NCBI GenBank assembly: GCA_024610705.1
Contig: JANDEH010000002.1
Span: 62,428,870-62,492,869, forward strand
DNA length: 64,000 bases
Direction of reading: 5' to 3'
Source: Tetragnatha versicolor
Taxonomy: Eukaryota; Arthropoda; Arachnida; Araneae; Tetragnathidae
This document shows, piece after piece, positions 34,862 to 47,043 of the stretch; the first letter of the stretch is position 1; the number at the start of each line of letters is the position of its first letter. A program made the position numbers and the translations under genes. The notes under the pieces were generated by a model. The model was given only the letters and a program-made list of their open reading frames with translations, made no database searches and was not told the DNA's origin.

Positions 34862-35765
34862 CTAGCGGATATGCCCGGCCTTGCACGGGTGGAGTGTATA
34901 ATTTTTTTTGAAATTTAATTTTCTCAAAATATATTTAAAATTTTTAAATCAGCAATTACCAATCATCTCGGTATCCCAGACGCCTTTTTCCTATCCCGGT
35001 GTTCCAGGTAATTTTTCATATCCCGGTGTTCCCTGTAATTTTTCCTATCCCGATGTTCCCGATAATTTCCTCGTCCCGATGTTCCCGATAATTTTCCTAT
35101 CCCGATGATCGAGGTAATTTTTATGTCTTGGTAATCCCGGTACTTTTTTCCTATCCCGATGTTCTCGGTAATTTTTCTTTTCCCGGTGTTCTCGGCAATG
35201 TTTCCTAGTAAAATAATGATTCTAGTGAATAAAAATAACAAATTTGAAACAATAATAAAAGATCTAGTAAATTTAAGAGTCTAGTGAACCGCCTCATTTG
35301 AAACAATGTTTTATTTTTAAGTTGTTTTCCATGAAAAAAAAATTACACTTTTCCATAAATATTTAAATTTTAAAGGAGAAAATCTTGAAATAAAGGAAAA
35401 TAACGTTTGAAAATAAATTATTTGAATTTATTTTGGCGTTTTCACAACTTACATCCTTTTTAAATGGACAATTATAGAGTTTTTCCTGTTAAAATATTTG
35501 ATTTTTGAAGGTTTTCATCTCGTTAACAATAGTGAGTCGAGCAGATCTACTCTGGTAGAGAAATGGAGAAATAAGCGTTTTTGGCTATAAATTCGCTAAT
35601 TACTTGTAAATATTCGATTTTCGAGCTCGGAAAACTCGACAGTGATCGTTCTCGGCCGGAGATACGCCTATATACCGAGTTTTGGCCACGCCTTCGGCGT
35701 GGTTTGGGAGGAGATGCGTCACATACATATATACCCACAAACGTTTTTATATATATAGAGATAAA
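34862..35765. mobile_element. Possible retroposon-like fragments around a minisatellite
   Basis: GGATATGCCCGGCCTTGCACGG at 34,866 has the small CCCG...CGGG hairpin often seen in RTE-type retroposon tails. A second part at about 35,590-35,765 contains the hairpin CCACGCCTTCGGCGTGG and ends in a TATATATAGAGATAA-type tail. I cannot show a reverse-transcriptase frame or a target duplication. Family assignment is from memory of tail structure only. Confidence 0.3.
34973..35207. repeat. 27-bp minisatellite, about 9 units
   Basis: The unit is close to TATCCCGATGTTCCCGGTAA plus TTTTTCC. Because 27 is a multiple of three, both strands read as 9-residue periodic peptides (SYPGVPGNF on plus, NYREHRDRK on minus) and both stay open. 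One unit is longer or disrupted near 35,120-35,150. The overlapping 66- and 92-codon frames are explained by the repeat. Confidence 0.92.
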
Positions 35766-35769
35766 GACG

Positions 35770-36080
35770 ATGATAAAAATGGAGAATCTAGTTTTCTCTT
35801 TCATAGAAATAGACATAACTCTTTATAAAGCGTGCATGTAGAATAGTTCATACAGTACAAGTCTGTAGCCCTGAGGTGAATATAAGGGGTGGTCGAGGTT
35901 GCCCGAGGCCCCCCCTCTGAAATTTGGACACGGTCATCCAAACCAAGTTGAAACCTCGTTTTTTAGGATGTCAGATTTACAAATATTCACTTCCCAGACC
36001 CCCTTGTTACTTAGAACTATATTATTTAAAAAAATATATGAAGCTCATCGAAATGCAAATCGTACCAAAAGTATATGCCT
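35770..36080. other. Non-coding, transposon-like fragment near 35,880
   Basis: GGGTGGTCGAGGTTGCCCGA followed by GGCCCCCCCTCTG resembles the C/G-rich edges of the MITEs elsewhere in the window. No matching opposite end was found. Confidence 0.3.
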
Positions 36081-36510
36081 TAGGGTAGACTAGGGATACT
36101 TGATCTCTAGGGATACATGATCCCTAGCCAAAAAATGCACTAAAATAAAATGTCAGATCTTTGAAATCTGGCAACAATTTTTAAGTTATACTTGTACACA
36201 AAAACTGGCAACACTAAATCTTTTTCAGTCATTTTATTTCAGCGCAAGAAGTGATTGCTTGAATCTTGCATGGAAAACTTTTTTCTAGGTAAATATGTTA
36301 TTTTGTGTATTGTCTGTAATATGCAACTTAAAAAGTGTAACTAGGTGTAATTTCAAAGTATAGGCTGTCTTTAACAATTAAGTAATTTCATTAGTGAGCA
36401 TCCTTTGATAATTATTTACTATTAAAAATGTTTGTTTTGTATGAATCGCATATTAGGGATACTTGATCCCGTTCTTTCGAGGGACACATGATCCAGGATC
36501 AAGCTGAAGT
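36081..36510. mobile_element. Possible MITE with repeated AGGGATACTTGATC
   Basis: TAGGGTAGACTAGGGATACT at 36,083 starts in the TAGGGTA style of the TA-flanked element at 62,894. AGGGATACTTGATC occurs at about 36,095 and 36,455, and related ACATGATCC words follow each. The second terminus is not identified. Confidence 0.4.
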
Positions 36511-39131
36511 AGATGATCCTTCTTTAAATAAAAATTATTTTGTTTTAGTTAGATTTGCCACAAAAAGAGGGTTTCCCATTATGTTGGTCAAGTAGAACGT
36601 AAAGTTGGATTTTAAGAATTCGAAATCAACTTCTTAAAAAGAAAAGGCACCTCACTCAACCAATTTATTTTTCCTGAAATAAAGGACAAAAGTGTTGTAG
36701 AGGAAAATGATTGTGTTAAGTTGCCTCCTCCAGTTAGGAGGAGTGGAACTTTAAGAACTGCATCAACTCTAATGTTTGTTTGACTTTTCTGATTTTGAAA
36801 ACATTTGCTAAGATTTTTTTCCAAGTAATGCTTTTACCTGCATACACCTCCACTTTTATTTCCTACAAATACAATTATTGTTACAAGAAGTAAATAAGAT
36901 TTTATAATTTTTATCGCAAAGTGTTTGCATTATTCGTTGTAGTTTCAGCTCCATTAATAAAACTACTTACTATTTGTGTACAATTTTCATGTTTGTATTG
37001 TTATTAATACCTAAGAAAATGAATTAAAATTATGGTTATTTTTAAAAATAATATTTAGTAAACGAAATATATAGGTAAATTGCTTGTATGATGAATATGT
37101 GTTTCTCAATTTTGTTTTTTCAAAGTAATTCTACATAATATACAATAAAACCTGTATATCACGAGTTTTTTGTCATTACTTTATGAATATGACGATTTTT
37201 TAAGTGATGCTAAATACCTAAAGAACCCAAAACCCCAGTTTCTACTACAGTAATTATCTGTAAAAAAACAGGTTTCATTTTATACTGCACTAAGTTTAAG
37301 TTATAATGAATGCACACTAAGGCTCACCCAGAGAAGGACGAAGTTCATGAAGCTAAAGATAAACAGTCATACTCTTTACAAATGAGCAGGGATCGAGCTT
37401 ACCTGAAACAGAAATGAACTAGTTAGATATAGCATAAATATACAACTATAATGGTTAAAAAACAATGGCTAATGAGAATACAAATTGTTATGTGCAAAAG
37501 CTAATTTCGTAATGATAAATATTTACATGACTATTTTTTAAAATTAATGATTGCAAATGTAAAGAATGCCAGATTTAAGGGCTACATAAACAAACTATAA
37601 TTTAACCCTTATTAGCCCTTAACTACTTGAGCTGGTATGCTGAATTGTGTTCACAGTTAAGAGTTTTCGAGTAGAAGGCTGCTGTTATGTTTCTGCTTCA
37701 CCTTCAGACTTTTCCTTCCATCTGACCTGACTCGTGCTGAATGATAGATAAAGGTTTTTTGCTATCATTCATTTGAAATAAAGAGTATGAGGGAAACTTA
37801 TGTCACTCGGGGAATTCAGTTCTGGGTCATAGTATGTAGATTCAAAGAATGATCGCCATAGAGTGTTGTGAATGTCACATAGGTATTTTTTGTTAAGAAA
37901 ATGTCACGAAATTTTTTCAAGTATAATTTTCATTTCCTAAAAAACATGGATAAACCCTAATTGAATAAGTATATTGGCCTTTTTTTATTTAATGAATGAT
38001 TCCAGATTCCAGGTAGGTAAACGCAGATTTTAAGTGTATTTTTATTCATATGAACTCATATACTTATTGTATAAGTCTTAAAACTATTTATATAACACAT
38101 TAATATTTTTTACCAAGAGGCCAGTAATTATACGGATTAGAACAAGCCGTTTAAGTTTATCGAACTCGGGAAATATTTCCCGACTTTGATGAACGACAAC
38201 ACACCCACGTTTTCGAGAGATTGTGATGGATGACGCCACAAAATTAATCGCAATTAACCTCACAACACAAAACCAACTACCAACTCCACAAATTAGTTAG
38301 CCCACTCTTCAAAATAATCACAACAATCCAGCTTCCTCGCGCGTGTGGTAATCAATAACTGGTCGCCGCAACCAGCGATCACGAAGAGTGACATGAGAAA
38401 GAAAATCCAAATCACGGAAAATCCACAAGACTGATAAAACCCGCATTAAATATCACCATGAATCATTACGGTCCTAAATCCATTATCGGAGTCATTAGAA
38501 GCTCAGCTCCAGAAACAAACACGGCACAGATCAAGATGTAAACCCGGGTCCGGGCCCATATATTCCCGAGTGGTCGGAAGACAGATTTACGGGCCCCTTT
38601 TGCTATCCGGTCACGCGTGATCCCAGATCGAGACCCGATGATCTACTCCGACGGGACAGAAGAAATACGGCCCTGGATCTGGATTTTTACGATCCTCGGA
38701 GTCAAGGGGCCACAAAAAAACTATGGAGAAGATCCATCTATCTCAATGTCTGGAGGGCTGATCAGGAATGGCTGTCTCATTAAAGACATGGGAGATCTTT
38801 TTGGATCCTGTTATCTCTGGTCATTGAGGGGAATTAGAAGAGAAGCGGGTTTCGACATTCCTTTGCCTGATGCGAGCTAAATTTTAATTTTCCGCAACGC
38901 TGATCTCTATCTGTCTCACTAGACTGGAGAAGCGTGTAGTAACTATTAGAAGACCCACGCTATTTTTCCCAACAGATGAATAATGGAAATAGGAATAGGT
39001 ATTCTAGTTAGGGATAACGAGAGACATTGAGGGATAACTACTGTACCAATGTTTGTTAGTAATTCAACTTTAAATACAATGTTAGGAATTATTTTACTAA
39101 AAACGTATAACAGTATTGATAATTTAACATT
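36511..39131. other. Non-coding; GC-richer stretch ~38,150-38,880
   Basis: The stretch holds an 87-codon plus-strand frame (38,617-38,880) with no recognised content. A perfect 18-base palindrome TCGGGAAATATTTCCCGA lies at 38,166-38,183. The remainder is AT-rich and stop-dense. Confidence 0.4.
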
Positions 39132-39468
39132 AGTTTTTAAAAATATTTTTTAGACCATTTTATTAGCGTGTTAAGTGCTTAAGAACTAAAGATAGCTGGC
39201 TCCCTAAGTAAACTAATAAGGTATGATACAACCTTTTATAGAAGTTACAAGTTTAAAACAAACATTTTTACATAGTTAGATTTTTACATCAACATTTACA
39301 TTAAATTTGTACATTAACATTTCAGCATAATACTTTAAGATAAATTTTAAAAATATATATTTTAGAGACTATTTTATATGCGTGTCTAAGGTTTTCAAGA
39401 ACTAAAGATAGCTCCCTGAGTGAACTAACAAGCTATGACCACCTTTTATAGAGGTTGCAACTTGAAAA
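39132..39468. repeat. Diverged tandem duplication, period ~210
   Basis: AAGAACTAAAGATAGCT followed by a CTCCCTRAGTRAACTAA block and ACCTTTTATAGA occurs at about 39,180-39,245 and again at about 39,397-39,455. TTTTAAAAATAT-type leaders precede both. Confidence 0.75.
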
Positions 39469-40915
39469 TATTAATTTTTAAATCCAATTTGACAAATAAT
39501 TTTTCATATTACAACGGGATAGTAATGAGCGTACTTCTATGCTACACAAAAGACTCTTATTATTATACTTATTTGATTTTAAATAAACAAGTATACAAGG
39601 TCTTCATGCTTACAAAACAAGTATACAGTTTAGTTCCATCAGCTATAACATACCAGGGGAACAAAAATAAAACTCTACCCTTAGTTCAAACATGAATTCT
39701 AAGTAGGTATATTTTAGAACTAATGGACGTCAACATAGTAGAGTCAACAAGTTGGAGTCTTCAAATAATTATGTTGACAGAGGAACTTGTAAAAAAAGGT
39801 CAACGGACTACCAAGAAATCATTTTGAAAGTTAATCTAGCGAGTTTCTTCCTACAAAAATGATGCATGAAAACACAAAATAAAGGGTTAGATAGTGTCGC
39901 AACAATTCGTTTTATAAAACAATAACAAGCACTGGAACTGAAAATTTTACTGAAACTGAATATTTTTTAACTGAAAATTAAATTAATATATTCATAATGG
40001 TGCAAATATTGGCGCACTTCGAAATTTTTTTGGGGCTTGAATAGTAAGAAGGGACTACCGAAATAGTTTCTGCGGTTTGTGAAACGAAAAAAAATCCCAG
40101 TCCATTTTGCTCTCGGACGTTTATTAGCTAAGTGGTAGTGTACTTCTGAGAAGAGAGGAAATTCCATGTTTAAAAAAAGTTGAAAGAACGAGGCAATTTA
40201 AAAATGACAATTGAAGTATTTGTGTCAAAGTTGTTTCCGCGAAAAACGAGATTTCCTAAATTATAGTTGGTCGGTTTCGCTGGTTGACTTTAGCTAGTTG
40301 AATATGCAGAAATACAAAGCAAAGTATAAGATTTCGTAGAGAAATATAAAATGAAAGTTGTTAGACCTATGACCATTGTTAGCCTAAAACTCATCTCCAT
40401 ATAAGTAAAAACACGTTTGAGGTGAACAAAGTTAGTTTTAATTTTTAGTTAGAACTTTAGTAAAATAGTAAAAATAATAACAATTAATATTTAAATAACC
40501 AATGTTTGGTAAAACATCCGAGTTAAAATCTCCCCATGTATAAAATTTAAAAAAATAATCGGCTGGCAACGTTCTTTGCGGCAAAATAAGAAATTAAAAA
40601 TGTATTAAAATTAAAAGGCGATGGAACTAAAAATTTAATAGAAAACTAAAAGTAATATCTAAACAATAGCAATCCATATGCTCTGGTAGTGCTTTGATCA
40701 AAAATTTAAAAACACGAACAGAATTTAAACAAATTTTACAACGCTATATTTATTTAGCGTTTTTCATCACAGAACACGTTTCTGTATATGAAACACGCAT
40801 TTCAAACATTTTTCAAACATATTCGTTTAAGTTTTCTACCTAACACAACTTAAGTGTTGTCAATTTTGATGCCTTTTTTGTGGGGAACTTTAGCAGCGTT
40901 AAGGTGGGATCTATA
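39469..40915. other. AT-rich non-coding stretch, nothing recognised
   Basis: Short frames (up to 86 codons) are Lys-, Asn- and Ile-biased and look like chance. No flanked repeat was seen. Confidence 0.45.
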
Positions 40916-41136
40916 GTCTGTTTATTTAAAATATGCGACTGAAACAGGATCAAAAACGCTTAATAACGCCTAATAATGCTCATCACGCAACTTCAGTTAC
41001 CGATTCTTTACCAGAATTTTAACTAATACTGTTTAGGCTACCTTGTCATTGCACAAGAAATTTTTTTCAATGATAATTGCATTAGCAACTGCTTCTGATA
41101 CATTAAGTCTCAGCCGCCTATTCTAGATAAACAGAG
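40916..41136. mobile_element. TA-flanked MITE, older copy (221 bp)
   Basis: The ends GTCTGTTTATTTAAAATATG and CCTATTCTAGATAAACAGAG are an eroded inverted pair between TA dinucleotides (40,914-40,915 and 41,137-41,138). The interior words CTGAAACAGGATCAAAAACG and TTATTGCACAAGAAA-like sequence match the copy at 49,251-49,461. TA targets point to Tc1/mariner-type mobilisation. Confidence 0.85.
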
Positions 41137-41300
41137 TATAGTTTGGTTGATTATATGCAGTTTTCAATGGCACAAGGGATACATAACAGGAACTAAGACA
41201 TAACTGACCCTAAAAGAATTATCAACTACATGGAACTATCAACTTCCGAGAACCTAGTGGTTAATCTGGATCTGCGGTCAAACAACATCCCCCGGTGCTA

Positions 41301-41840
41301 TCACTGTTCATGTTCAACTACAGAAGATCGAAAGCATTGGAAAAATAGAAATGAGTACATAAAAAGACTTCCTTCATCAAAAACTACCCGAGGGAAAAAT
41401 ATAGGTTTTGTTCGCTCCTCGCTAAACATATGCATCTCCAGAAATGACTTATCAATGAGAACAATGTGTCCAATCAAGCATACTGAAGAGAGGGCAAAAG
41501 AAACGCGAAGGGTAATGTCCAAAAAAAGAGCCGCGTAAAGATACAAAGCGAGCAGAGAGAATGAATAATTCATTTCATCCCATCCAGAAATTAATTGAAG
41601 TGAATAAATAAATAAACAAACAAATAAAGAAAAAGCTGCGAGATAAGATAGAAGAAGCCGGGGAGGTAATATTTCCCGTCCTGTCAGCGCCGTTTCAAAA
41701 CATGACACACTCAGTTGAAGAAGAAAAAGGCGAAGGCCGTCAAATGGGAAGAAATAGGCACAGCAGAAAAAAAACATGACTGGAAAACACGTTTTAATAT
41801 TCAGATTTTCGCTGGGCGTGACATGCTGAAGACTAGACAC
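41301..41840 (-). CDS. Longest open frame in the window (179 codons), unsupported
   Basis: The product is rich in Phe, Leu and Ser with several hydrophobic stretches (for example LLLSYLAAFSLFVCLFIYSL). The opposite strand is A-rich, so Phe, Leu and Ser codons and few stops are expected without coding. There is no recognised family and no splice-site pair. An 87- and a 102-codon frame overlap on the other strand. I list it only because of its length. Confidence 0.12.
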   Translation of the reverse strand: MSSLQHVTPSENLNIKTCFPVMFFFCCAYFFPFDGLRLFLLQLSVSCFETALTGREILPPRLLLSYLAAFSLFVCLFIYSLQLISGWDEMNYSFSLLALYLYAALFLDITLRVSFALSSVCLIGHIVLIDKSFLEMHMFSEERTKPIFFPRVVFDEGSLFMYSFLFFQCFRSSVVEHEQ

Positions 41841-42207
41841 AATCCTGGAGACTCTCTCTCCATGGGTTTATTTTCGTATTTTGACCCGGCGCGTGTCGGG
41901 ATTTTTTTTCTCACAGAACTGGCATTTTATGAAGATTTTAATATTTCTTCAGAAAGGGGGAGAGAAGTGTATATGTGACAAAAGGCGACTGCATTTCATA
42001 TATCGGAAATCTGAAAGGGGCATTTGCATGTGACAGAGGGAAAATAAGTTACTTAAGACGTCTTTCACTTTTTGTCGAGAGGATGCATTAAGCCAGCTGA
42101 CAGAGAAAGGAGACGAGTTCCCTTCGTCTTTTTCGGAGTTATTCGGGTGTCAGAAATGAGACGAAATATATACAAATAGGATCAACCCATCGGAAGCAAG
42201 CGTCCTT
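41841..42207. other. GC-mixed non-coding stretch
   Basis: No repeat boundary or conserved motif was noticed. Confidence 0.35.
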
Positions 42208-42343
42208 AAGGAGCGTTTCCATTATGCGTTTGGTTGGGATACGGCAATCCCCTGAGGACCCAAAACTTGTACATTCCCTTTTGCATTTGGTTTTTGACCG
42301 GATGATTTGACGTCATTTTTGTCTGCCTGGTATAAATCTCCTT
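42208..42343. mobile_element. Decayed MITE of the AAGGAGCGTTTCCA family
   Basis: The left end AAGGAGCGTTTCCATTATGC followed by GGGATACGGCAATCCC matches the copy at 62,762-62,892. A weak opposite end GGTATAAATCTCCTTAC reads inward as GTAAGGAGATTTATACC. Length about 136. Confidence 0.55.
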
Positions 42344-43950
42344 ACACGTCTTTTTAACTCCTTAAGTAGCACACAATATTAACTGATATTGGCCGTCATT
42401 ACAAAGATATCCGATCGAAAAAGTAATATTGTTCTATAAGTCTACACTAGAGCAGGTCAGCACAACATACGGTACACTTTTGTAGATTAATCTGTTTATT
42501 TTGAATGATTCCAAAACTAAAAAGAATTGAGGAACTTTAAGAATTTTCCGAAGAATTCTTTTATAGAATTTTTTTTTGAACTCTGTTAATTAATCAATAA
42601 AGATGCAACTAAAAGAAATGCCTCAGAAAAGAGTCTTTTGAAAGCCTGTAACCTGTATAGTGTATAAATATAGACATAGACACTATCCTATCTTGAAATT
42701 ACGAGTTGAACGAATAAGTACGAATTGGACATACATTTATGAGATTGCTTTTCTTCAAATATTTATAATTCCTCTCTATGTCACATTTAAACAACAGTTA
42801 CTTTTATTTTAATAATTCTATATGGCACAGGAAAATAATGACATATTTTGGCCTTCAAAATAGAAGTTGTTCATACCTGTATTAGAGTATTCCATCCCAT
42901 TTTAATATAACAAGAGAATAAAAACTACTAAACTATTCCTTCTACATTTGTAGTTAATAATGACACATTTTCTTTATACCTTTCTTTTCTTTATATTGAC
43001 ACATTTTCTTATATTTTACATTACTTTAAAAATGAGTATGCATAGATTAATAAAAGTTTACCACTTTGAAAATGAAGAAATACAAGTTAACTAAAAGTAA
43101 GAAATATTCATTCCATTTAAAACTAAGATACACTAACTTATAGCTCAAAGAAATCTGTTTACCTTATACTTGTTAAATAAATTAAGTCAATTTCCAAAGC
43201 GCTTAAAAAACATTTATTCTTGTTAACTGTAATGTTATTAATAACATGAGGAGTTTTTACTGTTGGAAAAGCGTTCACGAAAATTTTAGTTTTACTTTAA
43301 ATAAATGACATATTTTTCCAGATGCAGATTATTAAATTCGAGCACCGCCTCAAAAACTTAATTTACTCGTTCTTCGAAAAGCAACGTAGCTTGTTAGAAG
43401 TATAAAAAATGGAGTTGAAATATAAATTTCGTGTGTGTAAAGGAAGTTTTAGGTTCTGCATTTTTATAAAGATATTGTTATGTTTAGGAAGTGGAAAAAT
43501 GTACAGTAAGCAAGCACTTTTGAATAACTGAATCAATTTAATAAAATTTGTTTCTGTCGTTAGGATCTAGGAAAAGATTCAGAAGAATCTGTTGGCTTTT
43601 TTATGGAAAACTACATCATAGAGGGAAAAAGGGTTTTTGACCTCAATTTAAATTAAATTTTAGAATGTTTTTCAACCACTAACATTAATTCTCAACTTTA
43701 ATACTGGCTAACGGTACAAGATTTTCAAAAAGAACAAGATAAAGATTTAACAAAATTAATAATAATTCAAGTTTTGGTAAATGAGTTTAATAAGCTAAAT
43801 GTTTGAAAAGTACCGTTTTTAACGATTTTTAAAAATTGAACCTCATATGATTAAAGCCATAAAATATAACGACGAACAAAAAACTAGCTTTACGTTGTTG
43901 TGGGAAATCAAAATTATAATTTAGGTAACAAATACTTTGACCGCAAGAAA
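42344..43950. other. AT-rich non-coding stretch, nothing recognised
   Basis: Dense stops and A/T runs lead into the AAT microsatellite. Confidence 0.5.
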
Positions 43951-44130
<180 letters not shown>

Positions 44131-44717
44131 CTTTTAAAAGTAATTATCTTTATTTACATTCATAGAAATACAAAAACGAATAATGTAAAAAAATACGTAT
44201 TAGCTGCAAAGGAGGGAAGTCTCGTTCAGGCAGCTGAAAGAAATTAACACCTTAATGTAAATTATTATTTTACAAAAGGTATAGAAATAACCCAAGAGTA
44301 CAGTAGTTTGTCTGATGGCTAAATTCAAAACCGTTATTTTTTAGATACTATCTCTGCATAAAATCATAGGTTTACATCGATAGTTTCAATACATAACTTA
44401 AAATTTCCAAATTTTTTACCAACCGCAACTGGAAATTCATTTGAAAAATCAATTAGGTCAGTACTGACAGATTTTGCTGTTGATTCAGTATATATCAAAT
44501 TGGCCTTGAAGAGATCAATATTTTAAATTTAAAAGTGCCACGCCCTATCAATATATTAAAACCTCATTTCAACTCGAAGGGCACGACCACTTCAAAATAA
44601 ACAAACCCTTATTGGCAAGTCAAATTGATTTTCCCTATTGAAAAAAGGAACCAAGAACACATGATTAGACTATTAAATAGAATTTGTCACTTTCTTGGGA
44701 AAGGCATAGTGAAATAC
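44131..44717. other. AT-rich non-coding stretch, nothing recognised
   Basis: No motif or repeat was supportable here. Confidence 0.45.
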
Positions 44718-45200
44718 AGGGGCGTCACTTCAGTTTTTGGTTGGGGGGGGGGCAGGATTTTTTTAAGTGGGTCTGGACCACGCTGTAACTACTTTTTTGG
44801 GCGGCTTGCCTCAACATCGTTTTTAAAGTATCCCCTAACTAACGGGCACATTTATAGGTTAAGTGCTAGAGCTCATAAAAGTAGGATTTGAGTGATATGA
44901 CATATAAAGAAAAATTTGACTAAAAGCGTAAACAAGGAGCACTTTTGGAGATTTTATTTACAATTTTTATTTTATTACAATATTAGATACCTCAAAAAAA
45001 TTTACCCCTTGAAATTATATATAAGTTTTTCTCTTATTTCCTCGGATCTCGAAAACTCGCTACCTCGAAATTTTTTATGGTACCTTCGATTTGATATGCT
45101 GTATTTAAATGAGGGTTTAACCTAAGGGCGTCATTTCAGTTTCTGCTTGGGGGAAATTATTTTTTAAAAGGGGTATAATTTTAAAGTTTACGTATTACTC
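44718..45200. mobile_element. Two direct partial copies of a GGGGCGTCACTTCAG element
   Basis: GGGCGTCACTTCAGTTTTTG followed by a G run starts near 44,719. GGGCGTCATTTCAGTTTCTG followed by GGGGG starts near 45,127, about 408 bases later in the same orientation. After the first copy, CTCAACATCGTTTTTAAAGT and CCCCTAACTAACG resemble GACTCAACGTTTTTAACGTT and CCCCTAACGAG at about 56,375-56,410. It is thus a distant relative of the hAT-type element there. Complete termini are not seen. Confidence 0.5.
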
Positions 45201-45716
45201 AAGGATTCTTCAATTAGTTTTGAATTTACTAACTAATAACTAAAGATGTAGTTTAAAAATGTAAATGAATATTATTTCTTGAGCGTATTCCCTAGTAAAT
45301 AATAGAAATTACAGGCGAATTGTTTCGAGGATAAACGATTGTAAAATGTTAATTATTAAACCATATGAAAAGTTTTAGAACATCTCTTAATCGATTGGTC
45401 ATGACTGTTTGAATATAAAATACAAAAAGGGGTTTAGGACTATTCCCCCAATAATTAACGATTTCTTTTCATTTTAACAAATACACAGTGACCAGAAATT
45501 TTTTTTTTTTTTTTTTTTGTTGAAAAAGTTTTTTTAAGATAAAATAATGGAAAATTTCCGACTTTTGAGAGGAAATACAACTGAAACCTCCCCTTTTCTT
45601 GACTTAATTCACTACATAGACTGAAAGAGCGGGACATGCTGTCCATCCTCTTCATCTTAAAAACTGTTCAACCATTCCTAACAAACAAACAAACCAACCA
45701 AAAACTGTCCAAACAA
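45201..45716. other. AT-rich non-coding stretch with a 20-base T run
   Basis: Poly-T spans 45,499-45,518. No gene is supported. Confidence 0.5.
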
Positions 45717-45976
45717 TCAATTGAATCGTCAGTTTGAAGAAGGGAATAAGTCCAAAAAATGACACAAATTGACTTTTTGTGCTCAAAACCATCTCCAAGC
45801 TTTGCCCTACACATGGGTGAAAAGAGGGTTAAAATAACTAACCCCTATAGGGAGATATCGCCCCTTGAAGTTGTGAAATCGATGTCCATACAATGAAAAT
45901 TCCATTATTTTTTTTCAATTTTCTCAAAACTTGATTTTTGGACTTATTCCCTTCTTCAAACTGACGATTCAATTGA
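45717..45976. mobile_element. 260-bp MITE with 42-bp perfect inverted ends
   Basis: Both ends read inward TCAATTGAATCGTCAGTTTG, continuing AAGAAGGGAATAAGTCCAAA and AA without a mismatch, 42 bases in all. The core has GCTTTGCCC and an AT-rich stretch with no frame. CAA lies outside each end (45,714-45,716 and 45,977-45,979), possibly a 3-base target duplication, though this is weak. A diverged half copy is at about 52,740-52,875. Confidence 0.92.
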
Positions 45977-46829
45977 CAACCAGTACAACCAATTTTTTTT
46001 CTCTCATGTCAGAAACAGTCTGATTCTTTACCCGATTATTTTTCTAGAAGAGAAAACCACTGAGATCTAAACAAGACTTCTCACACAATGTCACTAGTTT
46101 CTTTTTGAAAAACTCACCCCATATATCCACGCAGGGTAGCCAAGCCAAAGAGCAGTCTACACACAACACATCTACACCACATCGACTCGTTCATTGAATT
46201 TCTCCGCTAACAGAAATAAACGAAACGCAATTCGCAAACGCGCTCATCAAGTGCGCGCGTCGTCGGAAACAAGATGATTAATCCCGTTCGAAAATTACGC
46301 TCCGGCCCACCTGGATTCCGAGATTTTCTCACACAACACCGAAATGGAATTATTTGCGGCGACCCAAAACTGTCGCCATCAGGCTTTGAAAGAGAGAGGG
46401 GGTCAAAAGGGCTTTTCAATCATCCACGCGCTACTGGACGCTAGCTGTGATTGCCTCCTTTTATAATTAAATCGTCGGAATGTCCGATGAGTGCGGAGAG
46501 AAAGGGGACACGTTTTACCACGGAAAACTGAGTGGAAGTGGTGGGGATTGAATGGGATTGTTGTACCCTCTACGAACAGTAGTCGTTGATTATTATGACG
46601 GATATGTTTTGTGTAAAAATAACGGTGAGTGTGTTCCGAAATAGCCCCAAATACTGACGAAAAAAGTTCGGAAAGTATCGTTGTATAAGTCTAAGGGTTC
46701 ATTTCCATTGAAAAACGTGACGAAGTTTAATGAATCAGACAAGCGTTAAAGATAGGCCAAACCTATGACTTATTTTTCGACAGAAAATAATCCCATGACT
46801 TCTTCTAAAATATGTTATATATTTCCAAG
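45977..46829. other. Non-coding; CpG-richer at ~46,200-46,560
   Basis: A 70-codon minus-strand frame (46,207-46,419) lies in the island with no recognised content. The pattern is like other GC-richer patches in the window. Confidence 0.35.
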
Positions 46830-47043
46830 TACTGCTGAACCAACGATAGTAAAAGGGTCACGTGATTTTGACAACGCTGGAATTAGTATTTCGGAGGGAG
46901 ACAGATGGAAGTTGAGGGACAGTTGATCGAAGAGGAAGAGACATTTGCTTGTATATAAAAGCAAGACCCCAACTATCACCGGTTACCAAACTATCGGCCG
47001 TGCAAAGTCACGTGACCCTTTTACTATCGTTGGCTGATCAGTA
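46830..47043. mobile_element. 214-bp MITE with TCACGTGA in both arms
   Basis: The arms share CCAACGATAGTAAAAGGGTC plus ACGTGA exactly in inverted orientation (26 bases). Weaker pairing extends outward (TACTGCTGAA against TACTGATCAG) and inward (TTTTG against CTTTG). The palindromic E-box TCACGTGA is thus carried twice. TTGCTTGTATATAAAAGCAA forms a small hairpin near the centre. No clear target duplication was found. Confidence 0.88.

Noticed and set aside
34908..35241. Repeat-protein gene in the 27-bp array
   Set aside because: Both strands are open only because the unit is a multiple of three; the frames end when the array ends.
41301..41840. Longest open frame (179 codons, minus strand) as a membrane protein gene
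   Set aside because: Its hydrophobic look comes from reading an A-rich strand in reverse; no family, no splice sites and overlapping frames opposite. Kept only as a very low confidence entry.
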